The notes: generated by a model not told the origin, from the letters alone. Counted from the stretch's first letter, positions 29,374 to 38,389 are shown. The stretch: 64,000 nucleotides of DNA from Psychrobacter fulvigenes (GCF_904846155.1 NZ_CAJGZP010000001.1:372001-436000); one strand, 5' to 3'. Program-made: numbers and translations.

Positions 29374-32300
29374 ATGAAGCTCATTCGATCTACTACGCCT
29401 TTATTAAAACAGTTTCGGCCAACTGCTATCACGCTAGCGGTATGCGCGCTTATGACCGCTTCAGTAACGACTCACTCAGGAACCAGCTATGATGTCGTCG
29501 GCAATCCAAGCTACAACAAGCTTGGCGATCTGACCATCTATCAACCCAGCACTGAATCAAACAAGCCTACGCTGATGCTGATGCTAGATAAGTCAGGTAG
29601 TATGGGTGGTAGCGTGAGCTTTTATGAAGATGAAAAACCAAGTGGGCTGTATAGGGTATATCGAGCTTACACCGAGTCTTGTAATAGTTGGTGGAATTGT
29701 AGAAAAACTTATTACTATTACCTTAATAAAAGTGATGTACCACGCCATCAGACAAAAGATCGATATGTGAATAGATATACAGTACCAACCTTAATTGGTG
29801 CGGATAAACAACTCTGTATTGCGAGTAATACAGAGGGTGGCTATTCAGATTCATATAACCCTATATATCAAGAAGTAGAACATGGTGTGCATTTAGAATA
29901 TTGTCTAAAAGGAGAGGAAAAAGTATATGACCGTATGTCTAAGCTAAAGATGGCACTAATAGAGCTGCTTGAGTTTGAGAGTGTTAATGAAGACATCATC
30001 ATGGGGGTTGGTGCCTTTGGTTATACTGATAGCCGTGGCCAAATACAAGTAGCTGCTAAACCCCTAAATGCTACTCAAAAAGAGAAAATTTACAAATTTC
30101 TAAGAAAAGATGTAAAGCCTGGTGGGGGCACGCCGATGGCACCAGCGTTTGCCGATGCTGCTGCCTATATGTTAGGCACTTCGACTTATAATGGTGGTTC
30201 TACTTACAGTGGTATGCGAGCCACAAGGGATAAGGAGATTGTGCAAGGTAACGATTCTAATAAAAAATATATTGCGCCAGAGACTCAACAGTGTGGTGCG
30301 AAGGGTGTTTATCTGCTAACCGATGGTTTCCCAAATGGAGTATCTAGTCAAAGCGACTTGACAAATATGATGGCTGGAGCTCTAAATACATCAAGACTGT
30401 CTTGTCCTAGTTCAGGTGGGCTTTTAGATGGAACAGAGAAGGATTACTATTCTCGTGACCAAACAGGTCAATGGAAATGCATGGGCGAGTTTGCCAAGCA
30501 GCTAAGAACAAAAAAGAACGTCAAAACCGCAATGGTTGGCTTTGGCGCAGACTTCAATACGGTCGATAATCCAAGCCATTATAAGTCTAAAGAAATCACG
30601 ATCAATAAGTTTACCGACAGTAATGGCGCACCTTATAAATATACCAAAAAATACTATGACTGCTCGCAAATATCAGCCAGAAATAATCCCGATGCACGTA
30701 ATGCATGTAACCTAGGCATGGAAACTGGCATCTATGATGGTGTCGGTGGCTATGGACAAGGTGGGTTCTATTTTGCCAAAGATACCAAAGACATCGTCGG
30801 TAGTGTGCTATCGGTGATTGAAGACCTAAAGTCAGATCTGCCTAGTGTGCCAGCAGGTACCATCACTGTACCTGCTGACCCGCTCAGTAGCTTAGGTGTC
30901 AAGCCTTATGCCTATCTGCCGATGTTAGAACCAAAGGTAAACAGTGATTTGGCAATATGGTCAGGTAATCTAAAAAAATACCACGTCAAGCAAGCCACGT
31001 TGTTTGGGCAAGACAATAAAAGATTGTATATCGATGAGGATGGTGATGGTTTCCCTGACGACTTGAACCCAGATGCCCAAGATATCTGGAGTACAAAAAA
31101 TGAAACCATCCTTAACGCAGCTGGTGTTAGTGTCAATGTAAACAATAGAATAACAGCGGGCGGGTTTTATGCTCAGTTAAAGACGCCAGAGATCGGAGGT
31201 GTAAACAACACCACACGCAATGTCTATGTCGAAAACACCGTGGGCGGAAAAACACAGCTCCTGAAAGTAGGCGTCAAAGACGGGGAGCTGCAAGGGTTCG
31301 ATACGCTTGATAGCTCATATACCACCTTGACTAAATTGTACCTATTAAACTTCTTAGGATATGATGCCAGCCCGATTCAAGCTGAAGCAGAACGTATCGA
31401 TGCCGCAGCTGGCGGTGTGGAAGCAGAGCTCGAAAAAATCATTGCCAATCCACCAGGTGATATAAAAGTACTCGGCGGTGTGATCCACTCCAGACCGACC
31501 CTCATCTCTTATGGTGCCAACATCAACGCCAATGACAAAGACAGTGATGGCGATGGAAAAATAGATGCTGATGCAGGCATGGTAGCGACTGATGAGAGCA
31601 GCCGAGATGATTATGTGATGTTTGGCTCAATGGAAGGTGCTTTGCATATTGCCTCAGCAGATAGCGGTCAAGAGAGTCTGGCCTTTATTCCCAAAACCAT
31701 CTTAACCAATCAGATTCAAGCCCTACAGCCAGAAGGTTCTATTGCAAATGCGCCAGCCTTTGGCGTCGATGCTCCATGGTCAGTGCAAGGCAGCTATAAG
31801 TACGACTTTAGTTCGCCGACATCTGAGTCCTCTGGCAAAATCATAGCCGACAAGGTCTATGTCTATGGTGGCCTACGTCAAGGCGGCAAAGGATTGTATG
31901 GTCTAGATGTCAGCAGCCTAAACAGTCCAAAAATGCTATTTAGCATAGATACTAGCACTGATGGTTATCAAGCGTTAGGAAAGGTATGGAGCGAGCCAGT
32001 CTCAGGCAGGATAAGAGTTGGCACAGGCAAAAACAGCATCAAAGATGTCATCATCTTCGGTGGTGGTTACGATGAGTGCTACGAAGATCCGACATATCGT
32101 CTAGGCGCTACGGACAACGAATTTACAGAATGTCAAAGCAGTGTCAAGTCGATGGCAGATGGCAATGCGGTCTATATTGCAGACGCTAAGACTGGAGAGG
32201 TTATCTGGTCTATCTCTGGCCGATCGTCAGGTGCCTCTGGCAAGCATATCCAAGTGCCAGAGATGAAGCATAGTGTCGTCAGCAAAATCACAACCTTAGA

Positions 32301-33366
32301 TCGTGATGATGATGGCATGATAGATCATTTGTACTTTGGTGATTTAGGTGGTCAGTTGTTCCGCGTGGATCTGCGGAATGGGCAATCTATCAGCGGTAGT
32401 ACAGGTATCAATAACTTTACCCGCCGCATCGTAAAGGTATTGGATGCCAATACAGGTACGCTTGAAGCAGAAGGTTTACAGCGCCGGTTCTATGGTCAGC
32501 CTTCTGTGAGTTTTTATAAAGATAAAAGCGTCCTGTTTGCGCTAGTCAATATAGCCTCTGGTGATAGAAGCAATCCGATATCACGCTTGCGCAATGATAT
32601 ATCCAGCCAGTCCGATCGACTGTTTGGCATTATTGATCGAGATATCGCCAGTCCTGGACTGTATGGTGAAGACGATAAGATTAGTTTAACCACTACAGAT
32701 CTCACTTCAGATGATTTGACTGAATTACCTTTTAATCAAAATGATACCAGTGCAACCAAAGCAGGGGTACAGGCACCGATGCGACCAAATGTCGCTACGT
32801 CCCAAGGTTGGTTCTATCCGCTAACCCAGTTTGATGGCAATAGCAAAGTCAAAAACGTCAAATCCATGGGAGATGGTCTAGCCATAGGCGGTGTCTATTA
32901 CATGACGGCCTATAGCCCAGAGATGAAGTATGATGAGACCAGTGGCTGTGCCGCTCAGATCGTCGGTGGTTCTGAGCGTCAGATGTACTGTCTGCCTTAC
33001 GGTGTCTGTGAGCAAGACGACTCTGAAAATGGTACAGGTGGTTTTGTACGGGCAGGCAAAGGCATTCAAGAGCTGGCGTTTGGTGCATTTAATCCAGACA
33101 ATCCTACGACACGTATCATGTTAGGCACTCAGTCGTTTAGTGAACTTGTCAAATCTGATAATCGAATCAACTTCGGTGCCGCTTGGTCATCAAATAATGC
33201 ATCAGGACTAGATACCAACTGTCCTGGTGGCAATTGTGCTGGCTCAAGTATTGATGCTGATAATGTCAACGCTAGCGGCTCTGGCGGCGGCAATGTCAGT
33301 ACTATGAACTATCGCTTATTCACGACCAGATGGTACGAGCAATTATCGGAGTCGATTAATGAGTAG
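29374..33366 (+). CDS. pilY1: Type IV pilus tip adhesin PilY1
   Basis: PilY1 is a large secreted protein at the pilus tip, for adhesion, surface sensing and control of retraction. The 1330 residues begin with a signal peptide. An integrin-like von Willebrand A domain follows, whose MIDAS is DKSGSMG near residue 72. The C-terminal PilC-type beta-propeller covers about 690-1280. Calcium-type loops DEDGDGFPDD (about 553), DKDSDGDGKIDAD (about 721) and DRDDDGMID (about 975) are visible; the last lies in the propeller, as in Pseudomonas PilY1. ATG 29374 follows AGGA. The 3' end overlaps the next pilin gene by 8 bp. Confidence 0.95.
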   Translation: MKLIRSTTPLLKQFRPTAITLAVCALMTASVTTHSGTSYDVVGNPSYNKLGDLTIYQPSTESNKPTLMLMLDKSGSMGGSVSFYEDEKPSGLYRVYRAYTESCNSWWNCRKTYYYYLNKSDVPRHQTKDRYVNRYTVPTLIGADKQLCIASNTEGGYSDSYNPIYQEVEHGVHLEYCLKGEEKVYDRMSKLKMALIELLEFESVNEDIIMGVGAFGYTDSRGQIQVAAKPLNATQKEKIYKFLRKDVKPGGGTPMAPAFADAAAYMLGTSTYNGGSTYSGMRATRDKEIVQGNDSNKKYIAPETQQCGAKGVYLLTDGFPNGVSSQSDLTNMMAGALNTSRLSCPSSGGLLDGTEKDYYSRDQTGQWKCMGEFAKQLRTKKNVKTAMVGFGADFNTVDNPSHYKSKEITINKFTDSNGAPYKYTKKYYDCSQISARNNPDARNACNLGMETGIYDGVGGYGQGGFYFAKDTKDIVGSVLSVIEDLKSDLPSVPAGTITVPADPLSSLGVKPYAYLPMLEPKVNSDLAIWSGNLKKYHVKQATLFGQDNKRLYIDEDGDGFPDDLNPDAQDIWSTKNETILNAAGVSVNVNNRITAGGFYAQLKTPEIGGVNNTTRNVYVENTVGGKTQLLKVGVKDGELQGFDTLDSSYTTLTKLYLLNFLGYDASPIQAEAERIDAAAGGVEAELEKIIANPPGDIKVLGGVIHSRPTLISYGANINANDKDSDGDGKIDADAGMVATDESSRDDYVMFGSMEGALHIASADSGQESLAFIPKTILTNQIQALQPEGSIANAPAFGVDAPWSVQGSYKYDFSSPTSESSGKIIADKVYVYGGLRQGGKGLYGLDVSSLNSPKMLFSIDTSTDGYQALGKVWSEPVSGRIRVGTGKNSIKDVIIFGGGYDECYEDPTYRLGATDNEFTECQSSVKSMADGNAVYIADAKTGEVIWSISGRSSGASGKHIQVPEMKHSVVSKITTLDRDDDGMIDHLYFGDLGGQLFRVDLRNGQSISGSTGINNFTRRIVKVLDANTGTLEAEGLQRRFYGQPSVSFYKDKSVLFALVNIASGDRSNPISRLRNDISSQSDRLFGIIDRDIASPGLYGEDDKISLTTTDLTSDDLTELPFNQNDTSATKAGVQAPMRPNVATSQGWFYPLTQFDGNSKVKNVKSMGDGLAIGGVYYMTAYSPEMKYDETSGCAAQIVGGSERQMYCLPYGVCEQDDSENGTGGFVRAGKGIQELAFGAFNPDNPTTRIMLGTQSFSELVKSDNRINFGAAWSSNNASGLDTNCPGGNCAGSSIDADNVNASGSGGGNVSTMNYRLFTTRWYEQLSESINE

Positions 33367-33979
33367 GCTTAGCGTCTTACAGCGGACATTGAGCAACGAG
33401 CCAATAGGCTACTCTCAATGTATGCTGCATAATCCAAGACACGCAGCAGCGCACAAAGGATTTACGCTTATTGAAGTAATGGTTGTGGTTTTTATCCTAG
33501 CTGTCTTGGCGGCTATCGCAGTGCCAAGCTATCGTCGCTACATCATTATCAATGCTGAGCGTGATGCTCAAGCTAGGATGCTACAGCTACAAATCGAGTT
33601 GGAACGTTGGCGCGCCAGTGCTTTGACTTATAAAGGCTTTGTGCCACAGATAGCAGACAGCAATGGCAATAAAGACTACAGCTATGCAGATACTGCCAAT
33701 ACCATCATCAACATTCCAGCAGGCAGTGGTGATGACTATCGTTACCGCATTACCTTGGTCGATGGTGACACGTCAGGCACGCCTAGCAGCTTAGTGTCAA
33801 CTGAAGATGTGGACAATATCACAGGACGTACATGGAAAATGCTGGCAGTGCCTAACCCCGATGCCTATGTCAAAAACGGGCATAAAATCCTCTTGACCAG
33901 CTCTGGAACTCGGTGTATGACAGCTAGTACTCTCACTATCAAATCAGACGATTGTGGTAACGGCGCTCAGGGATGGTAA
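33359..33979 (+). CDS. Type IV pilin-like protein, PilE type (first of two)
   Basis: A minor pilin with the class III signal KGFTLIEVMVVVFILAVLAAIAVPSY followed by RRYIIINAERDAQARMLQLQIELERWRA, the PilE type found at the end of fimU-pilVWXY1E operons. ATG 33359 overlaps pilY1 and has GGAG upstream, which gives a 33-residue leader; ATG 33422 would give a short leader but lacks a ribosome site. Cysteines near the C-terminus (CMTAST, DDCGNG) probably close a disulfide loop. Confidence 0.85.
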   Translation: MSRLSVLQRTLSNEPIGYSQCMLHNPRHAAAHKGFTLIEVMVVVFILAVLAAIAVPSYRRYIIINAERDAQARMLQLQIELERWRASALTYKGFVPQIADSNGNKDYSYADTANTIINIPAGSGDDYRYRITLVDGDTSGTPSSLVSTEDVDNITGRTWKMLAVPNPDAYVKNGHKILLTSSGTRCMTASTLTIKSDDCGNGAQGW

Positions 33980-34428
33980 TGATGATGAATGATATAGATA
34001 CCGCTACTCAACGAGGCTTTACCCTCGTTGAGCTGATGATTGTGGTCGCTGTCATCGGGATAATCTCTGCCATCGCTTATCCCAGCTATCAGGGCTATAT
34101 AGAAAGAGGTATGCGTGCCGACATGATGAGCGAGATGCACAATATCTCTGCACAGATCCAAAGTCGAAAACTAGAACAAGGCAGTTATCGTAGCATTAGC
34201 ACGGGTGTCACATCGGATCTGGCTGGTAACTATCCTAGGCAAGGCGAAGCTCTCTACAGTGTTGCGATGACTCCTAGTCCTCTGACATCCGAATGGACAA
34301 TCACAGCCACCCCTATACCTAGCATGCGCATGGCAGATGATGGTACGCTGACGTTAAATTATCTGGGTGTTAAGTGCCGCGGCGATGGTGCAGACAAAAA
34401 ATGTGGCACAGGCGACCAGTGGAAATAG
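33979..34428 (+). CDS. Type IV pilin-like protein, PilE type (second)
   Basis: The last gene of the minor pilin operon encodes about 149 residues with signal RGFTLVELMIVVAVIGIISAIAYPSYQGYIERG and the PilE-like RADMMSEMHNISAQIQ. Two Cys (VKCRG, KKCGTG) end the protein. The start is ambiguous: ATG codons at 33973, 33979, 33982 and 33985 are in frame, and AGGGA at 33969 favours 33979 or 33982, overlapping the previous stop. Two PilE-type minor pilins in a row suggest duplication and divergence. Confidence 0.85.
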   Translation: MMMNDIDTATQRGFTLVELMIVVAVIGIISAIAYPSYQGYIERGMRADMMSEMHNISAQIQSRKLEQGSYRSISTGVTSDLAGNYPRQGEALYSVAMTPSPLTSEWTITATPIPSMRMADDGTLTLNYLGVKCRGDGADKKCGTGDQWK

Positions 34429-34834
34429 AATTACAAAAAACCACTTTTCATTGATTGTTACTGACAAAAAACGTCAACTAAACCTTAGATAGTGTGAAAG
34501 GCGTTTGGAAAAGGTGACAATTTTAGTAACCTTATAGCAACAATCCAAAATGTACAAAAATTGTCACTCAATACCTCGCCAAGCCTTTAATAGTAAGTGT
34601 TTGATTAATATCCATATGTCAGATAAATAATACCGCTTGTACTAATCAGTCCGATTATCCTGCCAAAAACCCATAAAATTTTCTCAAAATCCAAAAAGTT
34701 GGCACGCTAGCTGCAACAGTACTGACAAGACGGTTAATTTAACCACCAACCATAATATTTATGACTGATGACAGATATCAATGCTGCACTATAACTGGCT
34801 ACGCTGTCATTACATTGTCCCAAAAGGAGTTCTT
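34429..34834. promoter_or_regulatory. pilA upstream regulatory region
   Basis: The 406 bp before pilA contain a perfect 11-bp inverted repeat, GTGACAATTTT (34514-34524) and AAAATTGTCAC (34557-34567). TGTC/GACA motifs recur near 34462, 34514, 34561 and 34618. PilR of Pseudomonas binds TGTC-type sites upstream of its sigma-54 pilA promoter, so a PilR-like activator is the likely ligand. That assignment is inference. Confidence 0.55.
34699..34716 (+). promoter_or_regulatory. Sigma-54 (-24/-12) promoter of pilA
   Basis: TTGGCACGCTAGCTGCAA matches the RpoN consensus TGGCACG-N4-TTGCA. GG (34701-34702) and GC (34713-34714) have the required 10 bases between them. The start codon is 119 bp downstream, leaving a leader of about 110 nt. 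Confidence 0.85.
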
Positions 34835-35332
34835 ATGAACACTCAAAAAGGTTTTACCCTAATCGAACTCATGATCGTGGTTGCGATCATCGGTATTCTA
34901 GCTGCTATCGCTATTCCTGCTTATCAGAATTATACGGCAAAATCTCAAGTAACTGTAGGTCTGGCTGATATTAGCGGTGGAAAAACCAATACCGAAGTTC
35001 AGCTATCTGAAGGTATTGATAGTGCTGGTCTGAAGACTCCAGCAGCCGTTGGTTTGTCAAAAGAAACAGGAGCCTGTTCAGAAATAAGAGTTAACGTTGC
35101 TCAGAATGGTAATTCTACAATTCAGTGTGAGCTTCAAGGTAGCAGTCGCATTAATGGAAAATTTATTCAATTAGTACGCACCCCTGACTCTGACGCTGTT
35201 GCAGCCAAGAAAGATGTTGAAGGAGATAAAGGTTCTGATGCTAGTGTAGGTAAGTGGGCTTGCGAAACTAGTGTAGCTGGTGAATTAGCACCTAAAAACT
35301 GTGAAATTAAAGAAATCACAGTACTAAGTTAA
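34835..35332 (+). CDS. pilA: Major type IV pilin PilA
   Basis: PilA is the structural subunit of the type IV pilus, used for twitching and often DNA uptake. It begins [38 protein letters not shown], a textbook six-residue leader with Gly-1 and Glu+5. The mature protein has Cys pairs (GACSEI with TIQCEL; WACETS with KNCEIK), the latter being the C-terminal disulfide loop. ATG 34835 follows AAAAGGAG. An in-frame upstream ATG at 34781 is ignored because it would bury the leader. It has its own sigma-54 promoter and terminator. Confidence 0.95.
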   Translation: MNTQKGFTLIELMIVVAIIGILAAIAIPAYQNYTAKSQVTVGLADISGGKTNTEVQLSEGIDSAGLKTPAAVGLSKETGACSEIRVNVAQNGNSTIQCELQGSSRINGKFIQLVRTPDSDAVAAKKDVEGDKGSDASVGKWACETSVAGELAPKNCEIKEITVLS

Positions 35333-35383
35333 GTCAGGTTTACCTCATATGTTGTAGCTAAGTATTTGTATTAAAACCTAAAT

Positions 35384-35416
35384 AAAAAAAACCAAACGAA
35401 CTGTTTGGTTTTTTTT
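35384..35416 (+). terminator. Terminator of pilA (hairpin unit 1)
   Basis: A-run, AACCAAAC, loop GAACT, GTTTGGTT, T-run. Strong intrinsic terminator 50 bp after the pilA stop. Confidence 0.9.
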
Positions 35417-35479
35417 ATTTAAAATAATTGAAACCATACGACGTCAGCTCTCCAAACCTAACTTAAAAATTAAAAGCAA

Positions 35480-35550
35480 GCGTAGGCTGGGCTTTTAGCC
35501 CAGCTCATATTTTGCAAGGTTGAAATGCTGGGTTGAAAATTCAGCCTACG
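35480..35550. repeat. REP-like palindrome, GTAGGCTG family
   Basis: The unit opens GCGTAGGCTGGGCT and closes AGCCTACG, with an inner AGCCCAGC/GCTGGGTT pair, forming a long imperfect hairpin. The family recurs at 36461 and 43340. Confidence 0.7.
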
Positions 35551-35585
35551 ATATCTTAGTTTGTAAAACAGCTTATACCATTCCT

Positions 35586-35615
35586 AAAAAACGAAACCCT
35601 GTGTTTGGTTTTTTT
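35586..35615 (+). terminator. Terminator-like hairpin unit 2
   Basis: AACGAAAC and GTTTGGTT pair with one mismatch and are followed by a T-run. No gene ends just before it, so it appears to be a duplicate of the pilA terminator. Confidence 0.6.
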
Positions 35616-35666
35616 ATGTTTAAAATCATTCAAAGTGTTTTAGCATTAAATTTTAAGTATTTATAA

Positions 35667-35699
35667 AGCGTAAAAGCTGGGTTAAAAACTCAGCTTACA
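35667..35699. repeat. Degenerate REP-like palindrome
   Basis: GCGTAAAAGCTGGG and its partial complement ACTCAGCTTAC; a decayed relative of the palindrome at 35480. Confidence 0.5.
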
Positions 35700-35719
35700 A
35701 AACACCTCGTATAATCCCC

Positions 35720-35748
35720 AAAAGCCAAACTCTATGTTTGGCTTTTTT
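35720..35748 (+). terminator. Terminator-like hairpin unit 3
   Basis: AAGCCAAAC, loop TCTAT, GTTTGGCTT, T-run. Third member of the series after pilA; no gene between it and unit 2. Confidence 0.65.
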
Positions 35749-35828
35749 GTATTTGAATCAATTAAAATCATTCGAGATAAAACCTCACTTTTATCTCAAA
35801 GATCATAGTCATCTTAAGGCAGACCTTT

Positions 35829-35846
35829 ATGGCACGGTGCCTGCAT
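35829..35846 (+). promoter_or_regulatory. Sigma-54 promoter of the second pilin gene
   Basis: ATGGCACGGTGCCTGCAT matches TGGCACG-N4-TTGCA, with GG (35831-35832) and GC (35843-35844) ten bases apart. It lies 35 bp before the start codon. Confidence 0.8.
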
Positions 35847-35880
35847 CATAAACATATAACAATATTACAATGATGACGCT

Positions 35881-36396
35881 ATGAAACACTCCCAAATTTG
35901 TCACCCCACCGCGCCCCTCTTGCCAAGACAGGCAGGATTTACCCTTATTGAGCTCATGTTAGTGATTACTATCATCGGTATCTTAGCCGCGATCGCTATT
36001 CCTAATTATCAGATGTATGTTGCTAAAGCTCAGGCGACGGTAGTCATCAATGAGTTAGGGCAGTTACGACTACCAGTAGAGGAGTGCTTACAAACAGGTA
36101 GCTCAGTTATTGGATTCGGTGCTGGTGAATGTAACCCACGGGCGATTGTTCCCAATATAATCGTAGATGACTCACTGACAGGAGCAACTTTATCCAGTGG
36201 TATGGCGGTGCTAGAGGTTACCAATCCACTGACAGAGACGACCAGTATCATCGCGACAGTAACGTCGCAAGTTAATCCTCGGTTGATAGACAAGAAGATC
36301 TTATGGTCACGTAGCAGTGAGGGAACTTGGCGTTGTAGCAGTAGTATCGCAGCCGTTTATTTGCCCAGTTACTGTACCCATGTCGCTGCTTTATAA
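35881..36396 (+). CDS. Second type IV pilin, PilA-like
   Basis: A 171-residue pilin with signal [46 protein letters not shown], matching PilA of the Pseudomonas/Neisseria type. The leader is unusually long (18 residues, MKHSQICHPTAPLLPRQA). Cysteines at EECLQTG/GECNP and WRCSSS/SYCTH suggest two disulfides. It has its own sigma-54 promoter, so it is likely co-regulated with the upstream pilA. It could be an alternative major pilin or a specialised one. Confidence 0.9.
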   Translation: MKHSQICHPTAPLLPRQAGFTLIELMLVITIIGILAAIAIPNYQMYVAKAQATVVINELGQLRLPVEECLQTGSSVIGFGAGECNPRAIVPNIIVDDSLTGATLSSGMAVLEVTNPLTETTSIIATVTSQVNPRLIDKKILWSRSSEGTWRCSSSIAAVYLPSYCTHVAAL

Positions 36397-36417
36397 TATC
36401 AAGTTCAAAACAGTTAA

Positions 36418-36447
36418 GTAGGGTGGGTTAGCAAAGCGTAACCCGCC
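36418..36447 (+). repeat. REP element, GTAGGGTGGGTTA family
   Basis: GTAGGGTGGGTTAGC-AAA-GCGTAACCCGCC: the conserved 5' GTAG and the hairpin (GGGTTAGC/GCGTAACCC) are the hallmarks of RAYT-linked REPs. Its cognate transposase is at 38447. Confidence 0.8.
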
Positions 36448-36460
36448 TTACCCGCAGTAA

Positions 36461-36533
36461 GCGTAGGCTGTGGCTTTAGCCCAGCATTTTGTTCTTACAA
36501 AGTTTTAAAGCTGGGCTAAAGCCACAGCCTACG
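36461..36533. repeat. Paired palindrome, GTAGGCTGTGGCTTTAGC family
   Basis: GTAGGCTGTGGCTTTAGCCC at the left and its reverse complement at the right (GGGCTAAAGCCACAGCCTAC) enclose a short loop. A partial copy, ATGCCACAGCCTATG, follows near 36580. Confidence 0.8.
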
Positions 36534-36602
36534 AAAAACAAAAATTCCAGTGCAGTTTGTTTACGTTTCTCAAGACTAATGCCACAGCCTATGATAGACC
36601 CT

Positions 36603-36628
36603 AAGCGAGTAACCCGCCTTACCCGCAG
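36603..36628 (+). repeat. Partial REP element
   Basis: AAGCGAGTAACCCGCCTTACC repeats the right half, and the flank, of the REP at 36418. Confidence 0.6.
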
Positions 36629-36693
36629 CGACAACATCCCAGCAAGAATAGTGTAAAATCATGCTATCTATCACGATAAGCTGATGAGTTTTT

Positions 36694-38199
36694 ATGCAAA
36701 AAAAGGTCTTGGCAATATGTTTGGTCATCGCACTACTTGAAGGCTTCGCCGGTCTCGGTATCGAGATCTACGCCATCAGAATATCAGCAACCTATATCGG
36801 TGCCTCCATCGCCATCACTGGCGTCATTCTCGCCATGGTACTGATCGCCATCGCCGTCGGCTACTGGTATGGCGGACGCCTATCACAGTCGATTACCTCC
36901 CCAAGACAAGCGCTACTAAAAGCGGGACACGTCCTATCATGGTCGGCAGTCGCGCATGCCATCGCCTGTATGGTGCAGTTGCCCCTGCTGGCCGCCATGA
37001 CCGCCAGTACCGACAGCCCTATCATCGCCGCTATCGGTGTCGGGCTACTGTTTGGTGTCGGACTGGCGTTTGGCTCGACCGCCATCCCGCTGATTACCCA
37101 GTTTTTATCGTTAAAGTATAAAAATCTCACTGACGATAATGGCAAGGCTGGCGTCGATGCGGGCAAAAACGCTGGCATGATGGTGGCGATCACCACTGTC
37201 GGCAGCGTGCTGGGCTCAACCGCCACCCCGATATTGTTATTGCCGTATATCGGCTTGATGAGTAGCTTGGCGTTATTTATCACCTCATTGGCATTTAGCG
37301 CCTGGCTGTGTACCCGTCTGGGCGTACAGATGCAGAGCGACGAGCCTAGCAGTCAGTCTCTGCCTGTCATCAACTACATGCTGGCACTGTCAGCGGTGGT
37401 GATGACCGTCGCCTTTATCAGCTTAAATAAAACAGATACGGGCTTGCAAACCGCCACTGGCGCTTGGTTTATCAATTATGCGGTCGCTGATGGTCAGATG
37501 GCCGTCACCATCTCTGACAACCCTAGACACACTACCAGTAGCTGCTGGATGCCTGCGATCAAAAAGAACTGCCACTGGTATGGCGAAAGGGCAGTCGAGA
37601 GTATCGAGCAGACCCTGCCCGAGCGCTTGGTATTCTTGGGCGGCGCTGGTATGGGCACGCCGAGCGAAGTGGCCTATCACCATCCTGATATGGCGCTGAC
37701 CGTCATCGATATCGACAAAGACCTGCCAGAGATTGTCGAAGCGCATTTTTTGGAAGCGCCGATAGCGGACAATATTGAATTCGTCGGTGATGACGCCAGA
37801 GGTTATCTGAATCGCCATAGCGATTTACGCTATGACTTCATGCTCATCGATGCCTTTCAAGGCAGGTTTGTCGCCAGCAACTTATATACCTTAGAGGCGC
37901 TGAGCCAGTTTCAGCAGACCAGCAGCCATATCATGGCAAATATCATCGGCAGGCCAGCCATCGAGCACGGCTATACTCAGACGATACTCAAAAACTGGAG
38001 TGAGGTATTCGGCGACTCGGCCTACATCATGACTAGCCATGACGGTACAGATCTGCAAAATATCCTGCTGTGCAACTTTGCCTGCGTTGGTGGGCAACCC
38101 TTAGCGCAAGTGGCGTTTTTTGATAACACTCAACCTGTGCATACCGATGATTTACCACGATTAGAGAGATATTATTATCGCTCGATTGAAAGATTGTGA
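36694..38199 (+). CDS. Fused membrane / spermidine-synthase-like protein
   Basis: The N-terminal 240 residues hold about six or seven hydrophobic helices starting MQKKVLAICLVIALLEGFAG, of the MFS-like type seen in fused spermidine synthases. The C-terminal half is a Rossmann aminopropyl/methyltransferase-like domain: FLGGAGMGTPSEVA (nucleotide loop), VIDIDKDLPEIVEAHF and DDARGYLNRHSDLRYDFMLIDAF. Whether it makes polyamine is unknown. It stands alone between the pilin genes and the REP cluster, more GC-rich than the pilins. Confidence 0.8.
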   Translation: MQKKVLAICLVIALLEGFAGLGIEIYAIRISATYIGASIAITGVILAMVLIAIAVGYWYGGRLSQSITSPRQALLKAGHVLSWSAVAHAIACMVQLPLLAAMTASTDSPIIAAIGVGLLFGVGLAFGSTAIPLITQFLSLKYKNLTDDNGKAGVDAGKNAGMMVAITTVGSVLGSTATPILLLPYIGLMSSLALFITSLAFSAWLCTRLGVQMQSDEPSSQSLPVINYMLALSAVVMTVAFISLNKTDTGLQTATGAWFINYAVADGQMAVTISDNPRHTTSSCWMPAIKKNCHWYGERAVESIEQTLPERLVFLGGAGMGTPSEVAYHHPDMALTVIDIDKDLPEIVEAHFLEAPIADNIEFVGDDARGYLNRHSDLRYDFMLIDAFQGRFVASNLYTLEALSQFQQTSSHIMANIIGRPAIEHGYTQTILKNWSEVFGDSAYIMTSHDGTDLQNILLCNFACVGGQPLAQVAFFDNTQPVHTDDLPRLERYYYRSIERL

Positions 38200-38246
38200 G
38201 TGGTGATTGAAGAGTGATTGGTTTATAAGTGAGTAGGGTAGATTGA

Positions 38247-38360
38247 GTAGGGTGGGTTAGCGATAGCGTAACCCGCCAGATACGTAATCCAAATATTTAA
38301 CGGCGGGTTACGCCTTGACGGCATTCTCTACGAGAATTTGACAAGTCTAACCCACCCTAC
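38247..38360. repeat. Two inverted REP elements (BIME-like)
   Basis: A forward REP (38247-38277, GTAGGGTGGGTTAGCGAT...) is followed by an inverted one (38302-38360) that ends TAACCCACCCTAC and carries a longer loop. Opposed REP pairs are the unit that RAYT transposases act on. Confidence 0.8.
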
Positions 38361-38389
38361 GAAAAATTAACTTTCATAATACATCTATT

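Larger units (their letters stand above)
35333..35880. other. Inter-pilin region with three iterated hairpin units
   Basis: These 548 bp contain three similar terminator-like hairpins (35384, 35586, 35720). Each is followed by an AT-rich stretch with a form of TTAAAATcATTc, and the first two also by a GTAGGCTG-type palindrome. The order suggests a tandemly repeated pilin-downstream sequence that has decayed. No ORF is credible. Confidence 0.6.
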
